Shown: positions 1-5,903, counted from the first letter of the stretch. The stretch is DNA of 5,903 nt from Pseudomonadota bacterium (GCA_021779635.1 JAJYAH010000472.1:1-5903); one strand, 5' to 3'. The notes: a model not told the origin generated them from the letters alone. Translations and numbers: made by a program.

Positions 1-1
1 T

Positions 2-223
2 GCCACCGCAGATTCGTCCGGGCCGGCGCAGAGCAATGCGACCACGGCAAAAAGCCCGGCCTATCGGATTGAAACGACGATTAATTTCAACGACGGCCGG
101 CGCTCGGCTTCGGAAGTCGTGATCGCGATCGGCGACAAAGATAAAGAGGATCCGTATCGCGTGCTGTCCTGGCACGACGATCTCGAGCCCCGCGTGGTCT
201 TGCGCAAACGGACGGGTTTGTAA
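2..223 (+). CDS. gspK: Type II secretion minor pseudopilin GspK, C-terminal end (partial)
   Basis: Only the last 73 residues are in the window; the gene begins upstream. GspK is the large minor pseudopilin that, with GspI and GspJ, caps the T2SS pseudopilus in the periplasm. The reading frame is open from base 2 to the TAA at 221-223. After a Ser/Thr/Ala-rich stretch (residues 1-20) comes a beta-rich tail: YRIETTINFNDGRR, then EVVIAIG, then PYRVLSWHDD. The pattern of a YRI(E) strand, a DGRR turn and a terminal 'PYRVLSW' is typical of GspK C-termini as I know them. The stop overlaps the ATG of the next gene (TAATG), whose product is GspL, the order expected in gsp operons. The short piece alone would be weak evidence; the K-L-M-N context makes the call likely. 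No catalytic residues are expected in this protein. Confidence 0.78.
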   Translation, partial: ATADSSGPAQSNATTAKSPAYRIETTINFNDGRRSASEVVIAIGDKDKEDPYRVLSWHDDLEPRVVLRKRTGL

Positions 224-1302
224 TGGCTACAATGTCAGAGTTGAAGGATTTGTTTGGCGAATGGATCGCGACCGTCGCCAGGACCGTCGACACCGCGGCA
301 GGCCGGTTCCTGCACTCACGCCAGATTTTGCTCCGCGAAGGCAGGGACGACATTGTGGTGGCCAAAGCGATCTCGGTGCGAAACGCACCGGCGTTGCCTG
401 AGGTGTCGTTCCGTTTGGACAAAGGCAGGCCCACCCCGCCATTGCCGGCGGACTGGGAGGCGGCCTTCCGCGGCAGTCATGTCGAAGCAGTGCTGCAATC
501 CGATCATGTCATGTTCTCGCTGCTCGACTTCCCAACTCAAGCCGGCGATTTTCTCGAGGGCATGCTCCGCGAACAGGTCGACCGCTTGACGCCCTGGACC
601 GTCAGGGAAGCCATTTTCGGATGGAGCCAGCCGACCAATGCGGCGAACGACCGGATCGAAGTGATTTTTGCCGCAACGTCGAAACTCAAGATCCAGCCGC
701 TACTTCAGTTCGCCCAGGCGCTGGATGTTCAGTCCGTTGCCGTATTCGCCACCGCTTCCGTCGGCGAGGGCACGCCCGCCAGGATCAAATTATTCGACGA
801 GTCGCTGCTGAGTGCGATCGGGCGGACGGTGAACGTGCCGCGCATTTTGCGCACCGTGCTGCTCTCCGCCGGTCTTGCCGCGGCGGCCTCTCTGCTGGTC
901 GCGGCCTATTTCGGCAGCTCGCTTCAATCCGAGCAGCAGGAGCTGCAGCACCGGATTTCGCAGCGCCGGGCCGCGCTGCGCCTCGATCCCAATGCAGGCG
1001 GATCGACCCTGAGCCTGCTGGCGAAGCGCAAGCAGACAACGCCGTCGAGCGTCATGGTACTGGAAGCCGTCTCCCGCGTACTGCCCGACTCCACCTACGT
1101 AACGGAGTTGCGGATCGAGGGCGATAAGGTCCAGGTCGTCGGCATGACGAAGGATGCCCCCTCTTTAATCCGATTGATGGAGCAGTCGCCGCAATTCACT
1201 CGCGCCACATTCTTTGCGCCCACCACGCGCGCGCAGAACGAGCCGGGTGAGCGTTTCCACATCGAGGCACATATCACGGCTTATTTTGGATCAAGCACAT
1301 GA
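223..1302 (+). CDS. gspL: Type II secretion assembly-platform protein GspL (PilN domain)
   Basis: A 359-residue bitopic inner-membrane protein. GspL links the cytoplasmic ATPase GspE to the periplasmic part of the T2SS platform and pairs with GspM. Residues 1-205 are the soluble, cytoplasmic actin-like part, containing a REQVDRLTPW segment (about 117-125) of the kind seen in GspL/PilM-like proteins. One strong hydrophobic segment lies at about 209-229 (VLLSAGLAAAASLLVAAYF). A Gln/Glu-rich, probably coiled-coil stretch follows (about 233-252). Residues 275-355 form a ferredoxin-like PilN domain with VLEAVSRVLPDSTYVTELRIEG near its start. I chose the ATG at 223 because it overlaps the upstream TAA; an ATG three codons later (232) is possible. 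The Shine-Dalgarno is weak, which fits coupled translation. The stop TGA overlaps the gspM ATG (ATGA). Length and topology fit GspL; the alternative name 'PilN domain protein' describes the same thing. Confidence 0.88.
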   Translation: MATMSELKDLFGEWIATVARTVDTAAGRFLHSRQILLREGRDDIVVAKAISVRNAPALPEVSFRLDKGRPTPPLPADWEAAFRGSHVEAVLQSDHVMFSLLDFPTQAGDFLEGMLREQVDRLTPWTVREAIFGWSQPTNAANDRIEVIFAATSKLKIQPLLQFAQALDVQSVAVFATASVGEGTPARIKLFDESLLSAIGRTVNVPRILRTVLLSAGLAAAASLLVAAYFGSSLQSEQQELQHRISQRRAALRLDPNAGGSTLSLLAKRKQTTPSSVMVLEAVSRVLPDSTYVTELRIEGDKVQVVGMTKDAPSLIRLMEQSPQFTRATFFAPTTRAQNEPGERFHIEAHITAYFGSST

Positions 1303-1862
1303 GCGCGTTCGCGGCTTCGGGAAAAACCATCACCAGGTCGCCGCTGCTGTCGGCGACGATCTATGTCGGCCTCGTGGTGGTGCTGTTGTTCGCGGTGGTG
1401 ACCTCGACTTCAGACGTCGTCGGCCAGCGTGACGAGGTGGCGTCGTTGGCGACCATGCTGGCCCAGCTTGAGGGCCACAATCCCGCTGCGGTTCGCGGCC
1501 CGGTGAGCGACGTGACGACGCCTACGGGTTCGCCATTTCTGGAAGGCGCGACGGTCACCATCGCTGGTGCGACGCTGCTGCAGCGCGTGTCCGGTGCGGT
1601 GACGAAATTCGGCGGCAACGTGCTGTCGACTCAGCTTGATCTGCAGGGTACGCAATCGAGAACGGGATTTCTCAGCATGATCGCCAGTTGCGAGATTGAC
1701 CAGCCAGAGTTGCAAAAGCTGCTCTATGACCTCGAAGCCGGCATGCCATTCCTGTTTATCGATCAACTCGTGGTCCAGCCTCCTCTCACCATGTCCGGTA
1801 CCGGAGGTGGAAGGCTGCGACTTCTGCTGACGGTGTCGGGGCAATGGCGAGGTACGAAATGA
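1299..1862 (+). CDS. gspM: Type II secretion assembly-platform protein GspM (T2SSM_b type)
   Basis: A 187-residue inner-membrane protein with a short cytoplasmic N-terminus, one membrane segment at about 17-36 (LSATIYVGLVVVLLFAVV) and a periplasmic remainder. GspM dimerises with GspL and holds the assembly platform together. A short heptad-like stretch (about 42-58) follows the membrane segment. The rest is a ferredoxin-like fold: SPFLEGATVTIAGATLLQRV (78-97), then a strand with GGNVLSTQLDLQG, and LQKLLYDLEAGMPFLFIDQL (138-157). This arrangement matches the short GspM variant family T2SSM_b (PF10741) found in alphaproteobacteria, rather than the enterobacterial GspM. Its ATG lies inside the stop of gspL (ATGA), and its TGA overlaps the likely start of the next gene, so the genes are probably translated in a coupled way. 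No catalytic residues are expected. Confidence 0.85.
   Translation: MSAFAASGKTITRSPLLSATIYVGLVVVLLFAVVTSTSDVVGQRDEVASLATMLAQLEGHNPAAVRGPVSDVTTPTGSPFLEGATVTIAGATLLQRVSGAVTKFGGNVLSTQLDLQGTQSRTGFLSMIASCEIDQPELQKLLYDLEAGMPFLFIDQLVVQPPLTMSGTGGGRLRLLLTVSGQWRGTK
1847..1852 (+). promoter_or_regulatory. Ribosome binding site deciding the gspN start
   Basis: GCGAGG lies 6 bases before the ATG at 1859 and inside the end of gspM. The earlier in-frame ATG at 1844 has no comparable purine-rich site before it, so this element favours 1859 (or the adjacent ATG at 1862) as the true start. Confidence 0.5.
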
Positions 1863-2527
1863 TGCGCAACTTGATCATCAGCGTTGCGCTACTGTCGCTA
1901 TCTTTCCATGGCGCCAGCGCAACGACGTCCGCCGCTTCCGATGACGCCCTGGATGCCGGCCTCTCCGACGATACCCGGGCCGCGGGCTCACCTGCAGTGA
2001 CGCCCGCTCCGGTCGTGCCGCCCGTCACCACGGTGCGCATCGTCGCGCCGCCACCCGCGCCGGAGCGGGCACTGAGCCCCAATCCCCTGTGGGCGATTCC
2101 GTTGGCGCACTTGTCGGCGACGCGCGAACGGCCGATCTTTTCACCGTCGCGTCGGCCGCCGCCTGCCGCGGTTGCTGCCGAACCGGCGATCGTCAAGGCG
2201 CCAGCGGTTCGGAAGAAGGGTCCCGAAACCCCACCGCTCGCCCTGGTCGGGACCATCGCGAGCGACGAAGAGGGATTTGGCATTTTTCTGGATCAATCCA
2301 CCAAAGCGGCGATCCGGCTGAAAATCGGCGACGACTATCAGGGCTGGAAACTGCGATCGGTTCAGGGCCGGGAAACCGCGCTGGAAAAGGATCAGAAGCT
2401 CGTCACTTTGGTGTTGCCGCAGCCGGGCCTTGGACAGACGGCCAGCGAGATCCACAGCGAACTCTCGCGAACTTCGGCGAATGGGAAGCCGGCAACATTA
2501 CAGGAGCGACCTGAGCGGATTCGCTAA
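1859..2527 (+). CDS. gspN: Type II secretion GspN/GspC-like periplasmic protein
   Basis: About 222 residues from the ATG at 1859. An in-frame ATG at 1844 would add five residues; 1859 is preferred because it overlaps the gspM stop (ATGA), has a GCGAGG site 6 bases upstream and gives a cleaner signal sequence. Residues 1-21 (MMRNLIISVALLSLSFHGASA) look like a Sec signal peptide with cleavage after ASA. Residues 22-88 are Ala/Pro/Thr-rich and probably a flexible linker. The conserved core starts at RERPIFSPSRRPP (89-101), followed after a second Pro-rich stretch by a small beta-domain (125-187: PLALVGTIAS, GFGIFLD, ...IGDDYQGWKLRSV, ...VTLVLP). This resembles the homology region of GspC, which contacts the outer-membrane secretin. 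There is no membrane helix apart from the signal, and no PDZ domain. It closes the gspK-L-M-N block. Rhizobial annotations usually call such proteins GspN; functional equivalence to GspC is inference. Confidence 0.75.
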   Translation: MMRNLIISVALLSLSFHGASATTSAASDDALDAGLSDDTRAAGSPAVTPAPVVPPVTTVRIVAPPPAPERALSPNPLWAIPLAHLSATRERPIFSPSRRPPPAAVAAEPAIVKAPAVRKKGPETPPLALVGTIASDEEGFGIFLDQSTKAAIRLKIGDDYQGWKLRSVQGRETALEKDQKLVTLVLPQPGLGQTASEIHSELSRTSANGKPATLQERPERIR

Positions 2528-2563
2528 CCGGTAGTTTGATGCATTGATCGCGCGCCAAGGATG

Positions 2564-3190
2564 CTAGAGTTGCGGAAAGCGCGATGCGAACAACAGGCCG
2601 ATCGCGAGAAACGGTCCGAATGACATCGACGTCTGACCGTTCAATTGCCGCCCTGCCAATTGCATCAGGCCAGCGCAGGCCAAGGCGGTCAGCGCCGCCA
2701 CCAGCAGAAGCATGGGAAGGCCGGCGACGCCGACCCAAATTCCGGCGGCCGCCAGGAATTTGACGTCGCCTAGCCCAAGGCCCTGGATTTTTCTGAAAGC
2801 GAAATAGAGCCGTCTTAGCAGCCAGAAGATGGCGCCGATCATCGCGCCCTCGCATGCCGCTTCCAAACCAGCGATCGGGCCGTCGACCATCAAAGCCTTG
2901 GACAGTCCAAGACCAGCGATCGCCAAATTCAACCAATCCGGAATGATGCCATGCTGAATATCGATCCAGGCAAGGACGACGCTGAGCAGGCAGAGCAATC
3001 CAAACGATACGACGATGATCATGCCGGGGTCCGGTTTCACAACAAAGCTGCGCAACCGATCTAACAGACTGCGGAAGGCGGGACCACCCTCGGTTTTTTT
3101 TGCAAACGCATTCTGGATAACTTGCAACGCGCGTTCGATGCACTGTGACGTTGCGCACAACAACGCGGCATGCAATGCGTCAGTCGACAA
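2564..3190 (-). CDS. gspO: Prepilin peptidase (A24A aspartic protease), catalytic half only
   Basis: A 208-residue membrane protein from a TTG at 3190. It cuts the leader of type IV pilins and T2SS pseudopilins at the cytoplasmic face. The two aspartate motifs of family A24 are both present: AWIDIQHGIIPDWLN (D77) and GLGLGDVK (D142). Several hydrophobic segments surround them (about 57-76, 85-101, 112-127, 146-176, 189-204). Classic PilD/GspO proteins are about 260-290 residues and carry an N-terminal domain with two CxxC pairs that methylates the processed pilin; none is seen here, so the protein is protease-only. The start is doubtful. Residues 1-56 are hydrophilic with no recognised motif, the TTG has only a GAG as possible ribosome site, and the ATG at 3022 (M57) directly precedes the first hydrophobic segment, which would give about 152 residues. 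A GTG at 3040 is also possible. The gene converges on gspN with a 36-base gap. It most likely serves the adjacent T2SS. Confidence 0.85.
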   Translation of the reverse strand: MSTDALHAALLCATSQCIERALQVIQNAFAKKTEGGPAFRSLLDRLRSFVVKPDPGMIIVVSFGLLCLLSVVLAWIDIQHGIIPDWLNLAIAGLGLSKALMVDGPIAGLEAACEGAMIGAIFWLLRRLYFAFRKIQGLGLGDVKFLAAAGIWVGVAGLPMLLLVAALTALACAGLMQLAGRQLNGQTSMSFGPFLAIGLLFASRFPQL

Positions 3191-3198
3191 AAAGCTCG

Positions 3199-3226
3199 AT
3201 GCTATCCACTGTCATTTGTCTGTCAG
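3199..3226 (-). promoter_or_regulatory. Possible sigma70-like promoter for gspO
   Basis: On the - strand, CTGACA (3226-3221, five of six to TTGACA) is followed by a 16-base gap and TAGCAT (3204-3199, four of six to TATAAT). Transcription would start near 3192, almost on the TTG at 3190, and would give a leader of about 170 bases if translation starts at the ATG 3022. This was found by eye, and short matches of this quality occur by chance. Confidence 0.25.
3209..3225 (+). repeat. Direct repeat CTGTCA, 11-base period
   Basis: CTGTCA occurs at 3209-3214 and again at 3220-3225, one helical turn apart, in the divergent region between gspO and the multicopper oxidase gene. A third TGTCAG lies at 3281-3286. 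Tandem half-sites on one face of the helix could bind a regulator, but the motif is only six bases and matches no operator I recognise. One copy overlaps the weak -35-like hexamer of gspO. Confidence 0.3.
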
Positions 3227-3309
3227 GACGCCGCAAGATTCTCGTAACAACGCGACTGTAGCGTCATGGCCAGAAACAATTGTCAGCGGCCAGAGTCGCT
3301 CGGGGGCAC

Positions 3310-5202
3310 ATGTCGAGCATTCATGGCCTTTGTGCTTTCGCGCGCGGCTGGCTGAACAATCGCAGCGGGCGGCGCGTGATTCGACATTCTTCCACAACGA
3401 TCTCCATCATCGCCGCAGCGTGCGTTGGTCTTGCCGTGAGCGGCATCATCGGCTGGCTGGGCGCGACCGGCTTGCCCAACGGATCTCAGGCCCAATACGA
3501 CGCTTGCACGCGGCCGGAACCCGGAAGTGAAATCTCGGAACCGGAGGAACTGCGCAGCCACAACGGCGTCCTGGAACTCGATCTGGCTATCCACGATCAG
3601 AAGCTGCCGGACGGCGCGACCCGCTACTGCTATGTCACCTCCGACGGAAAGCTGTCGCCGACATTGCGGCTCAAGCCGGGCGATCAGCTCGTCATCCGAT
3701 TGAAGAACGATCTCGTCGATTATGCCGGGGCGACACCGGAGGTCGATCCGCCCAGCGCTCGAGCGCTTGCTTCCGCGCCGATCTGCACCGCGAAAAAGAA
3801 AGACGCCGACCCTTGCAGCAGTGGCGCGATGACGCCGGTGTCGACCAACCTGCACTTCCACGGCTTCACCGCGCCGCCGGTCTGCCACCAGGACGATGTG
3901 TTGAAAACATCGATCCAGCCCGGCGATGCGCCGTTCGAGTATCGCCTGCGCATTCCAGACGACGAATCGCCCGGTCTCTACTGGTATCATCCGCACATTC
4001 ACGGCTACAGCAAGGCGCAGGTGCTCGGCGGCGCTTCCGGCGCGATGATCATTGAAGGCATCGAGCGGGCCGATCAATCGCTGGCCGGGATGCCCGAGCG
4101 CACGCTGGTGATCCGCGACCAGGACCTGTTGAATCCCGACGCGCCGCCTTCCAAATCCGAACCGGTCATCTCGAAAAACCTGGTCGACAATGACGGCGAC
4201 GCTGCCAATACCGGCACCGGCTTCGGCAAGCCCTCGAAGGATCTGTCCGTCAACTTCGTGCCGGTGCCGTATCCGGACTATCCGCCGGCCACGCTGGCGA
4301 TGAAGCCGGGCCAGCGGCAGCTGTGGCGCGTGCTCAACGCGTCCGCGATCACGTATCTGAATCTCGCGTTGCTGTTTCGAAACGCGCCGCAACCGCTCGG
4401 CATCGTCGGCATCGACGGCACGCCGATCCGCTTTCAGGGCAGCCCATCACCTGCGGTGCAACGGGTCGACCACATCGGCATTCCGCCGGGTGCCCGGGTC
4501 GAGTTCATCGTCGAAGGTCCGCCGCTCGGAGTGCCCGCGCTGCTGGTAACGCGTACGGTCGACACCGGCCCCGCTGGAGAGAACGATCCCAATCGCGCGC
4601 TCGTCTCGATCAAGGCCGCGACCAATGCGCCCGATCCGCAGGCGGCATTGCCCGCGCACACGGAACCCTTGCCGTCGCCGTCTCGCCCTTGGCTCGGGAA
4701 TGTCGCGCCGGCGCGCGTCAGGAAACTGTTTTTTTCCGAACAACAGGAGAATCCCAACGACCCGAACAGTCCCACCAGGTTCTTTCTGACGACGGACGGC
4801 GAAACGCCGAAGCCGTTCGATCCCCAATCGGAGATTCCCGATATCGTCGTCAGGCAGGGCGACGTCGAGGATTGGATCATCGAGAACCGCTCGATGGAGT
4901 TGCACGATTTCCACATCCACCAACTGCACTTCCAATTGCTTGAATGGTCCGGCCTCGCCGTCAACGAGCCGTTCCTGCGCGATACGGTAAATGTCCCCTA
5001 CTACAGCGGCCGGATGCTGGGCTATCCCAGCGTGCGGCTTCGCATGGATTTTCGCGATCCGAACATCGTCGGCACGTTCGTCTATCACTGCCACCTTCTC
5101 GAACACGAGGACGGGGGAATGATGGGTCGAATCCAGGTGCTGCCGAGAAGCCCCTCTATGTCCACCAAACTACCCATCCCAACCACCAAAGGAGAGCTTT
5201 GA
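3310..5202 (+). CDS. Exported multicopper oxidase
   Basis: About 630 residues from the ATG at 3310. It couples oxidation of a substrate (phenol, metal ion or similar) to reduction of O2 to water, outside the cytoplasm. All four copper motifs are intact: HFHG (H182, H184), YHPHIHG (H227, H229, H231), HDFHIH (H532, H535, H537) and HCHLLEHEDGGM (H593, C594, H595, H599, M604). C594 with H532, H599 and M604 would form the type 1 site; the rest form the trinuclear centre. Three cupredoxin domains are likely, with LWRVLNAS (about 335) in the second. Residues 1-61 form the export signal: a long n-region with R21-R22, a hydrophobic stretch (about 31-51) and a possible cut after SQA (61). An upstream in-frame TTG (3280) and a downstream GTG (3376) are alternative starts; GGGGG at 3302-3306 precedes the ATG. 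A Lys/Asp-rich insert (about 150-172) precedes the first copper motif. The stop overlaps the next start (TGATG). The substrate cannot be read from sequence; CopA-like, laccase-like or Mn(II)-oxidising roles are possible. Confidence 0.9.
   Translation: MSSIHGLCAFARGWLNNRSGRRVIRHSSTTISIIAAACVGLAVSGIIGWLGATGLPNGSQAQYDACTRPEPGSEISEPEELRSHNGVLELDLAIHDQKLPDGATRYCYVTSDGKLSPTLRLKPGDQLVIRLKNDLVDYAGATPEVDPPSARALASAPICTAKKKDADPCSSGAMTPVSTNLHFHGFTAPPVCHQDDVLKTSIQPGDAPFEYRLRIPDDESPGLYWYHPHIHGYSKAQVLGGASGAMIIEGIERADQSLAGMPERTLVIRDQDLLNPDAPPSKSEPVISKNLVDNDGDAANTGTGFGKPSKDLSVNFVPVPYPDYPPATLAMKPGQRQLWRVLNASAITYLNLALLFRNAPQPLGIVGIDGTPIRFQGSPSPAVQRVDHIGIPPGARVEFIVEGPPLGVPALLVTRTVDTGPAGENDPNRALVSIKAATNAPDPQAALPAHTEPLPSPSRPWLGNVAPARVRKLFFSEQQENPNDPNSPTRFFLTTDGETPKPFDPQSEIPDIVVRQGDVEDWIIENRSMELHDFHIHQLHFQLLEWSGLAVNEPFLRDTVNVPYYSGRMLGYPSVRLRMDFRDPNIVGTFVYHCHLLEHEDGGMMGRIQVLPRSPSMSTKLPIPTTKGEL
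5188..5196 (+). promoter_or_regulatory. Strong ribosome binding site for the phosphoesterase
   Basis: AAAGGAGAG ends a few bases before the ATG at 5202, with GGAG placed 7 bases upstream. It is the best Shine-Dalgarno in the window and lies inside the end of the oxidase gene. It supports the 5202 start and suggests the second gene is initiated efficiently in its own right as well as by coupling. Confidence 0.7.
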
Positions 5203-5903
5203 TGCGCGTCAAGCGTAAGTCACGTTTGCTGCAGAGTTGCCGCCTCGGTCTCAGCGCGATGGCGCTGGGGCAATTGACCATATGCCCCGTGCTTGCGGCC
5301 GAATGGCCGTCTCCGGGTGAACATGAGGGGTCGCCGATCAAGCACGTCATCGTCATCATCGGCGAGAACCGCAGCTTCGACCACGTGTTCGCCACCTACG
5401 TGCCCAAGCGGCCCGAAGAGAAGGTCTTCAACCTGCTCTCCGAGGGCATCATCAAGCTCGACAGCAACAACAACGCGCTTCCCGGCCCCAACTTCCAGAA
5501 GGCGCACCAGCTGTCGGCGCAGGATGTCGGCACGACCGACACGTTCCTCCTCAGCCCGCCGAAGCAAACGTTCCCCAACGACCAGTTGCCAGCTCCGCTG
5601 GTGGGTGGTCCGAAGGTCTCCTACATTCCAAACGAGTGCGGCAGCACGCCGATCACCAGCTGCTCCGCGAGCCTGGCGCTGGCGAAGCAGTCGGAAAACG
5701 GGCTGGATCCGGACTACTACCAGTACCTGCTGACCGGAGGCACCGGTCAAACTTCAAAGACGCCTGACCAGCGCGTCACCAACGTCAACGCGCTGCCGGC
5801 CGGACCGTTTCAGCTGACCAACAACGGCGAATTCCCGTATGATTCCTATTCGGCAAGCCCGGTACATCGCTTCTATCAAATGTGGCAGCAGCTCAACTGC
5901 AAC
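5202..5903 (+). CDS. Exported phosphoesterase-family protein (phospholipase C / acid phosphatase type), 5' part
   Basis: The frame stays open from the ATG at 5202 to the window end (234 residues, 3' end missing). Residues 1-32 are a Sec-type signal peptide: a basic n-region (MRVKRKSR), a hydrophobic stretch (LGLSAMALGQLTICPVLA) and a probable cut after VLA. The mature protein opens with IKHVIVIIGENRSFDHVF (46-63), the signature of the phosphoesterase family PF04185. In its studied members (bacterial phospholipase C, acid phosphatase AcpA) the Glu-Asn pair, here E55-N56, binds the active-site metal. Later stretches (GLDPDYYQYLLTGG; SPVHRFYQMWQQLNCN) resemble the 'alkaline phosphatase family' proteins of soil proteobacteria. 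The rest of the metal-binding and nucleophile region lies beyond the window. The ATG overlaps the oxidase TGA and has a strong AAAGGAGAG site, so the two genes form one unit. The substrate (phospholipid, phosphomonoester or other) cannot be told from this part. Confidence 0.85.
   Translation, partial: MRVKRKSRLLQSCRLGLSAMALGQLTICPVLAAEWPSPGEHEGSPIKHVIVIIGENRSFDHVFATYVPKRPEEKVFNLLSEGIIKLDSNNNALPGPNFQKAHQLSAQDVGTTDTFLLSPPKQTFPNDQLPAPLVGGPKVSYIPNECGSTPITSCSASLALAKQSENGLDPDYYQYLLTGGTGQTSKTPDQRVTNVNALPAGPFQLTNNGEFPYDSYSASPVHRFYQMWQQLNCN

Noticed and set aside
2528..2563. Possible shared terminator between the convergent gspN and gspO
   Set aside because: The 36-base gap has only a short GCGCGC palindrome and no stem followed by a T run on either strand.
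2403..3158. A 251-codon open frame on the - strand, overlapping gspO and the end of gspN
   Set aside because: It is Arg/Trp/Pro-rich with no domain pattern, and it overlaps a gene with clear A24 motifs in another frame; such frames are common in GC-rich DNA.
3216..3244. A + strand promoter for the oxidase with TTGTCT as -35
   Set aside because: No acceptable -10 hexamer occurs at 16-18 bases; the match is too poor to annotate.
3283..4392. A 369-codon open frame on the - strand opposite the multicopper oxidase
   Set aside because: Its composition is low-complexity and rich in Arg, Val and Gly, with no motif, while the opposite strand encodes intact copper motifs; it is a shadow frame.
4729..4735. 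T7 run inside the oxidase gene as a frameshift or slippage site
   Set aside because: The frame is intact on both sides and the downstream copper motifs are in frame; a single seven-base run is not unusual.
5293..5733. A 146-codon + strand frame made largely of Ser, Arg and Thr
   Set aside because: It is an out-of-frame reading of the phosphoesterase gene, whose signal peptide and GENRSFDH motif are in the frame starting at 5202.

Overview
The window is GC-rich, with tightly packed genes whose starts overlap upstream stops. It looks like an alphaproteobacterial chromosome, probably Bradyrhizobium or a near relative (Rhodopseudomonas or other Nitrobacteraceae). That placement is inferred from the style of the type II secretion (T2SS) proteins and base composition; no marker gene is present to prove it.

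Left part (about 1-2527, + strand): the 3' end of a T2SS operon. The order is the C-terminal tail of the minor pseudopilin GspK, then GspL, GspM (the short T2SSM_b type) and a GspN/GspC-like periplasmic protein. Each gene starts inside the stop of the one before it (TAATG, ATGA, ATGA), so the proteins are probably made by coupled translation. They form the end of the inner-membrane assembly platform plus one pseudopilus-tip subunit. Immediately after, convergent on the - strand, lies a prepilin peptidase (gspO, 2564-3190). It is the enzyme that would mature the pseudopilins, but it lacks the N-methyltransferase half of classic GspO/PilD.

Middle (about 3191-3309): a divergent intergenic region between gspO and the next unit. 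It contains short direct repeats and one weak sigma70-like match facing gspO.

Right part (3310-5903, + strand): a two-gene unit. The first gene encodes an exported multicopper oxidase with all four copper motifs intact. Its stop overlaps the start of a second exported protein of the phosphoesterase (phospholipase C / acid phosphatase) family, which runs off the window end. Both have N-terminal export signals. Their position beside the T2SS genes makes them reasonable candidates for T2SS cargo, but this is inference from context only.

No RNA genes, insertion sequences, CRISPR arrays or phage genes were seen. Most of the window is recognisable and ordinary. The points worth a second look are the oxidase-phosphoesterase pair next to the secretion genes, the uncertain and shortened gspO, and the start and signal peptide of the oxidase.
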